Shown piece after piece: positions 6,257 to 8,843 of a stretch of 8,843 nt of DNA. A program made the translations under genes and the position numbers. Below the pieces are notes generated by a model. It did no database searches, was not told the DNA's origin, and worked only from the letters and a program-made list of their open reading frames with translations. The stretch comes from an uncultured Bacteroidota bacterium (GTDB taxonomy: Bacteria; Bacteroidota; Bacteroidia; Chitinophagales; Chitinophagaceae): the NCBI GenBank assembly GCA_938008665.1, contig CALLKA010000068.1, forward strand, positions 1-8,843. The letters are read 5' to 3'. Every line of letters starts with the position of its first letter. Position 1 is the first letter of the stretch.

Positions 6257-8843
6257 ATGGATAATAATTTTTCAACACAAGTTAAGGAAATCATTGCTTA
6301 TAGCCGCGAAGAGGCATTAAGATTAGGGAATGATTTTATTGGTGCAGAGCATTTAATGTTGGGGCTTATTCGCGACCAAGAAAATACGGCCATCAAAGTG
6401 CTTAAACAACTCAATGTAAATTTGGGGGAGTTACGCAAGGAAATTGAATTAGCTGTTAAAGATAAGTCAGGTAAAAATGTTACAAATATTAACAGTTTGC
6501 CTTTAACCAAGCAAGCTGAAAAAGTAATTAGGGTTACCGTGCTAGAAGCAAAGGCCTTAAAAAGTCCGATGGTAGAAACGGAACACTTGCTTTTAAGTAT
6601 TTTAAAAAATAAAGAAAATATAGCTACGCAAATTTTAAATCAATTTGATGTTGATTATGATTTGTTCCGTACTGAATTAGGGATGGTTGGTTCAACACCC
6701 ACCCATCCAATTAATCCGCCAAGTGCGGAATTCCCGGATGACGCTGATGATGAATTTGATGAAGAGAAAAGAGGAGGTGCAGGTTTTGGTGCTAGTCCAA
6801 AAGCAAAAACTGCTACTGCGAGTAAATCTAAAACACCCGTACTTGATAATTTTGGCCGTGATATTACCAAGCTTGCCGAAATGGATTCCTTGGATCCAAT
6901 TGTAGGAAGAGAAGCTGAAATTGAAAGAGTGAGTCAAATTTTAAGTCGTCGTAAAAAGAACAATCCAATTTTAATTGGAGAACCTGGGGTGGGTAAAACT
7001 GCCATTGTGGAAGGATTGGCATTGCGTATTGTACAAAGAAAAGTAAGTCGTGTTTTATTTGATAAGCGCGTTATTTCCTTGGACTTGGCTGCGTTAGTAG
7101 CGGGTACAAAATACAGAGGACAGTTTGAGGAAAGAATGAAGGCCATCATGAATGAATTAGAAAAGAACAGAGATGTGATTTTATTCATTGATGAAATACA
7201 TACCATTGTGGGTGCTGGAGGTGCAAGTGGTTCATTGGATGCTTCGAATATTTTTAAACCCGCTTTAGCCAGAGGTGAATTACAATGTATTGGTGCTTCT
7301 ACTTTAGATGAGTATCGTATGCACATTGAAAAAGATGGTGCATTAGATAGACGTTTCCAAAAGGTAGTGATTGAGCCACCAAGTGTAGCGGATACCATTA
7401 CTATTTTAAATAATATCAAATCCAAATACGAGGATTATCATAGCGTTGTCTATGATCAAGAAGCCATTGAAGCCTGTGTTAAGTTAAGTGATCGTTATAT
7501 GACAGATCGCTTGTTACCTGATAAAGCCATTGATGTATTAGATGAAGTAGGTGCACGTGTACATTTAAAAAATATTAATGTTCCTCAAGATATTGTTGAA
7601 TTAGAAAAGCAAATAGAGGAAGTTAAAAACGAAAAGAACAGGGTAGTTAAAAGTCAGCGTTTTGAAGAGGCTGCTAACTTAAGAGATACAGAGAAAAAAT
7701 TAGGGGAAGCTTTAGAAAAAGCAAAAAGCTTGTGGGAAGATGAAAGCAAAACAAAACGTTTCCCCATTAATGAGGAAAACATTGCGGAGGTGGTGAGCAT
7801 GATGACAGGTATTCCTGTTAAACGTATGGTGGAAGCGGAAACAACCAAGCTCAGAAAAATGGCCGATGAAATGAAAGGAATGGTCATTGGTCAGGATGAT
7901 GCAATTAGCAAAGTGGTGAAAGCCATTCAACGAAATAGGGTTGGATTAAAGGATCCTAAAAAACCCATTGGTACTTTCATATTCTTAGGTCCAACCGGGG
8001 TGGGTAAAACAGAATTGGCTCGTGCACTAGCGCGTAACATGTTTGATTCTGAAGATGCTTTAATTAGAATTGACATGAGTGAATACATGGAGAAATTTTC
8101 TGTAAGCCGATTGATTGGGGCACCTCCAGGTTATGTGGGTTATGAGGAAGGGGGACAATTAACAGAGAAAGTGCGTCGCAAACCATACTGTGTCATTTTG
8201 TTGGATGAAATTGAAAAAGCGCATCCAGATATTTATAATATTTTATTACAAGTATTAGATGATGGTATTTTAACTGACGGCCTAGGTCGTAAAGTGAATT
8301 TTAAAAATACATTGATTATCATGACTTCTAATATTGGTGCGCGTCAATTAAAAGATTTTGGCGATGGTGTTGGATTCGCTACTGCTACACGTGTAGAGCA
8401 AACAGAAGAAAATAATAGATCAGTTATTGAGAAAGCATTGAAGAGAACATTCTCACCTGAATTTTTAAATAGGGTAGATGATGTGGTTGTATTTAACTCA
8501 CTAACAAAGGACGATATATTCTTAATCATCGATATAATCATGAAGAATGTATTAGGACGCCTAGTTAATTTAGGATTAAACTTAGTATTAACTGCTGAAG
8601 CTAAAACATTCATCGCAGATAAAGGGTATGATGTGCAATTTGGTGCAAGACCATTACACAGAGCCATTCAAAAATACATTGAAGATCCATTAGCGGAGGA
8701 GATTTTAAACTTTAGCGTGAAGGAGGGTGATACTTTGATCGGCGATTTTGATACTGCACAAAATAAGTTGGTGTTTACTTTACAGAAAAACCCAATGAAA
8801 AAGCCCCAAAATCAAAGGAAGCTTAATCAACCTTATTTAGAGA
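6257..8843 (+). CDS. clpC: ATP-dependent Clp unfoldase ClpC (3' end cut by window)
   Basis: ClpC is a cytoplasmic Hsp100 ring ATPase that unfolds substrates and feeds them to the ClpP protease. I translated the frame from the ATG at 6257 to the last base: 862 codons, no stop and no frameshift. Domains in order are the double Clp-N repeat (about 1-145, with FIGAEHLMLGLI near 27-38) and an acidic then Lys-rich linker (about 150-190). AAA+ module 1 has Walker A GEPGVGKT (241-248), Walker B with D312-E313, and Arg in LDRRF (365-366). The middle coiled coil carries a UVR-like motif (about 425-485). AAA+ module 2 has Walker A GPTGVGKT (578-585), pore loop GYVGY (625-629), Walker B D650-E651, and GARPL (796-800). 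V705-G706-F707 matches the VGF loop by which ClpC-type proteins dock on ClpP. That loop and the UVR motif favour ClpC over ClpB. Family lengths near 840-850 mean only a short tail is missing. Confidence 0.97.
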   Translation, partial: MDNNFSTQVKEIIAYSREEALRLGNDFIGAEHLMLGLIRDQENTAIKVLKQLNVNLGELRKEIELAVKDKSGKNVTNINSLPLTKQAEKVIRVTVLEAKALKSPMVETEHLLLSILKNKENIATQILNQFDVDYDLFRTELGMVGSTPTHPINPPSAEFPDDADDEFDEEKRGGAGFGASPKAKTATASKSKTPVLDNFGRDITKLAEMDSLDPIVGREAEIERVSQILSRRKKNNPILIGEPGVGKTAIVEGLALRIVQRKVSRVLFDKRVISLDLAALVAGTKYRGQFEERMKAIMNELEKNRDVILFIDEIHTIVGAGGASGSLDASNIFKPALARGELQCIGASTLDEYRMHIEKDGALDRRFQKVVIEPPSVADTITILNNIKSKYEDYHSVVYDQEAIEACVKLSDRYMTDRLLPDKAIDVLDEVGARVHLKNINVPQDIVELEKQIEEVKNEKNRVVKSQRFEEAANLRDTEKKLGEALEKAKSLWEDESKTKRFPINEENIAEVVSMMTGIPVKRMVEAETTKLRKMADEMKGMVIGQDDAISKVVKAIQRNRVGLKDPKKPIGTFIFLGPTGVGKTELARALARNMFDSEDALIRIDMSEYMEKFSVSRLIGAPPGYVGYEEGGQLTEKVRRKPYCVILLDEIEKAHPDIYNILLQVLDDGILTDGLGRKVNFKNTLIIMTSNIGARQLKDFGDGVGFATATRVEQTEENNRSVIEKALKRTFSPEFLNRVDDVVVFNSLTKDDIFLIIDIIMKNVLGRLVNLGLNLVLTAEAKTFIADKGYDVQFGARPLHRAIQKYIEDPLAEEILNFSVKEGDTLIGDFDTAQNKLVFTLQKNPMKKPQNQRKLNQPYLE

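Noticed and set aside
6934..7425. 163-codon open frame on the - strand inside clpC
   Set aside because: It lies opposite the conserved first AAA+ module of clpC and its translation resembles no protein family; it is an antisense shadow.
8344..8667. 107-codon open frame on the - strand inside clpC
   Set aside because: It is antisense to the second AAA+ module, has no promoter-like element, and its Ser/Thr/Asn-rich translation is typical of shadow frames.
1..8843. Mobile elements, CRISPR arrays, tRNA or rRNA genes, toxin-antitoxin or defence modules
   Set aside because: No transposase, integrase, regularly spaced repeats, cloverleaf or rRNA-like sequence was seen; the gene content is conserved housekeeping and the intergenic gaps are all under about 135 bases.

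Overview
The window is an AT-rich stretch of ordinary chromosomal housekeeping DNA, most likely from a member of the Bacteroidota, possibly a Chitinophagales or Sphingobacteriales lineage. Three things point there: the protein sequences (PNPase, PlsY, DnaG and ClpC of the Bacteroidota type), promoter -7 elements of the form TAnnTTTG or TAnnTTCG, and short A/T-rich leaders with no clear Shine-Dalgarno sequence. The phylum call is firm; the finer placement is an impression.

Left part, + strand: the window opens inside pnp (polynucleotide phosphorylase), which ends at 1127 and is closed by a strong hairpin (1160-1192). A new -7 element sits directly behind it and serves prmA (ribosomal protein L11 methyltransferase, 1228-2136). 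plsY follows (acyl-phosphate:glycerol-3-phosphate acyltransferase, true start 2214). Next is a two-domain DUF3052-like/YdeI-OmdA protein (2953-3621), closed by a GC-rich terminator at 3646-3669. Each of these three complete genes has its own promoter-like element 20-23 nt before its ATG, so they look like separately started units rather than one tight operon.

Middle part, - strand: dnaG (primase, 5633 down to 3705) converges on the YdeI-like gene. Upstream of it on the same strand is a small STAS-domain protein (6163 down to 5765).

Right part, + strand: clpC (Clp/Hsp100 unfoldase) starts at 6257, divergent from the STAS gene, and runs without a stop to the window edge. It is intact over 862 codons, with both AAA+ modules and a ClpP-docking tripeptide.

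The genes cover RNA decay (pnp), ribosome modification (prmA), phospholipid synthesis (plsY), replication priming (dnaG) and protein quality control (clpC). I see no mobile element, CRISPR array, tRNA, rRNA or defence system, and no convincing undescribed multi-gene system. The points worth a second look are small: a STAS protein with Ala at the usual phospho-Ser position, a Gly-rich insertion in PrmA, a DUF3052-like/OmdA fusion, a dnaG promoter element almost touching its start codon, and a palindrome between the STAS gene and clpC.
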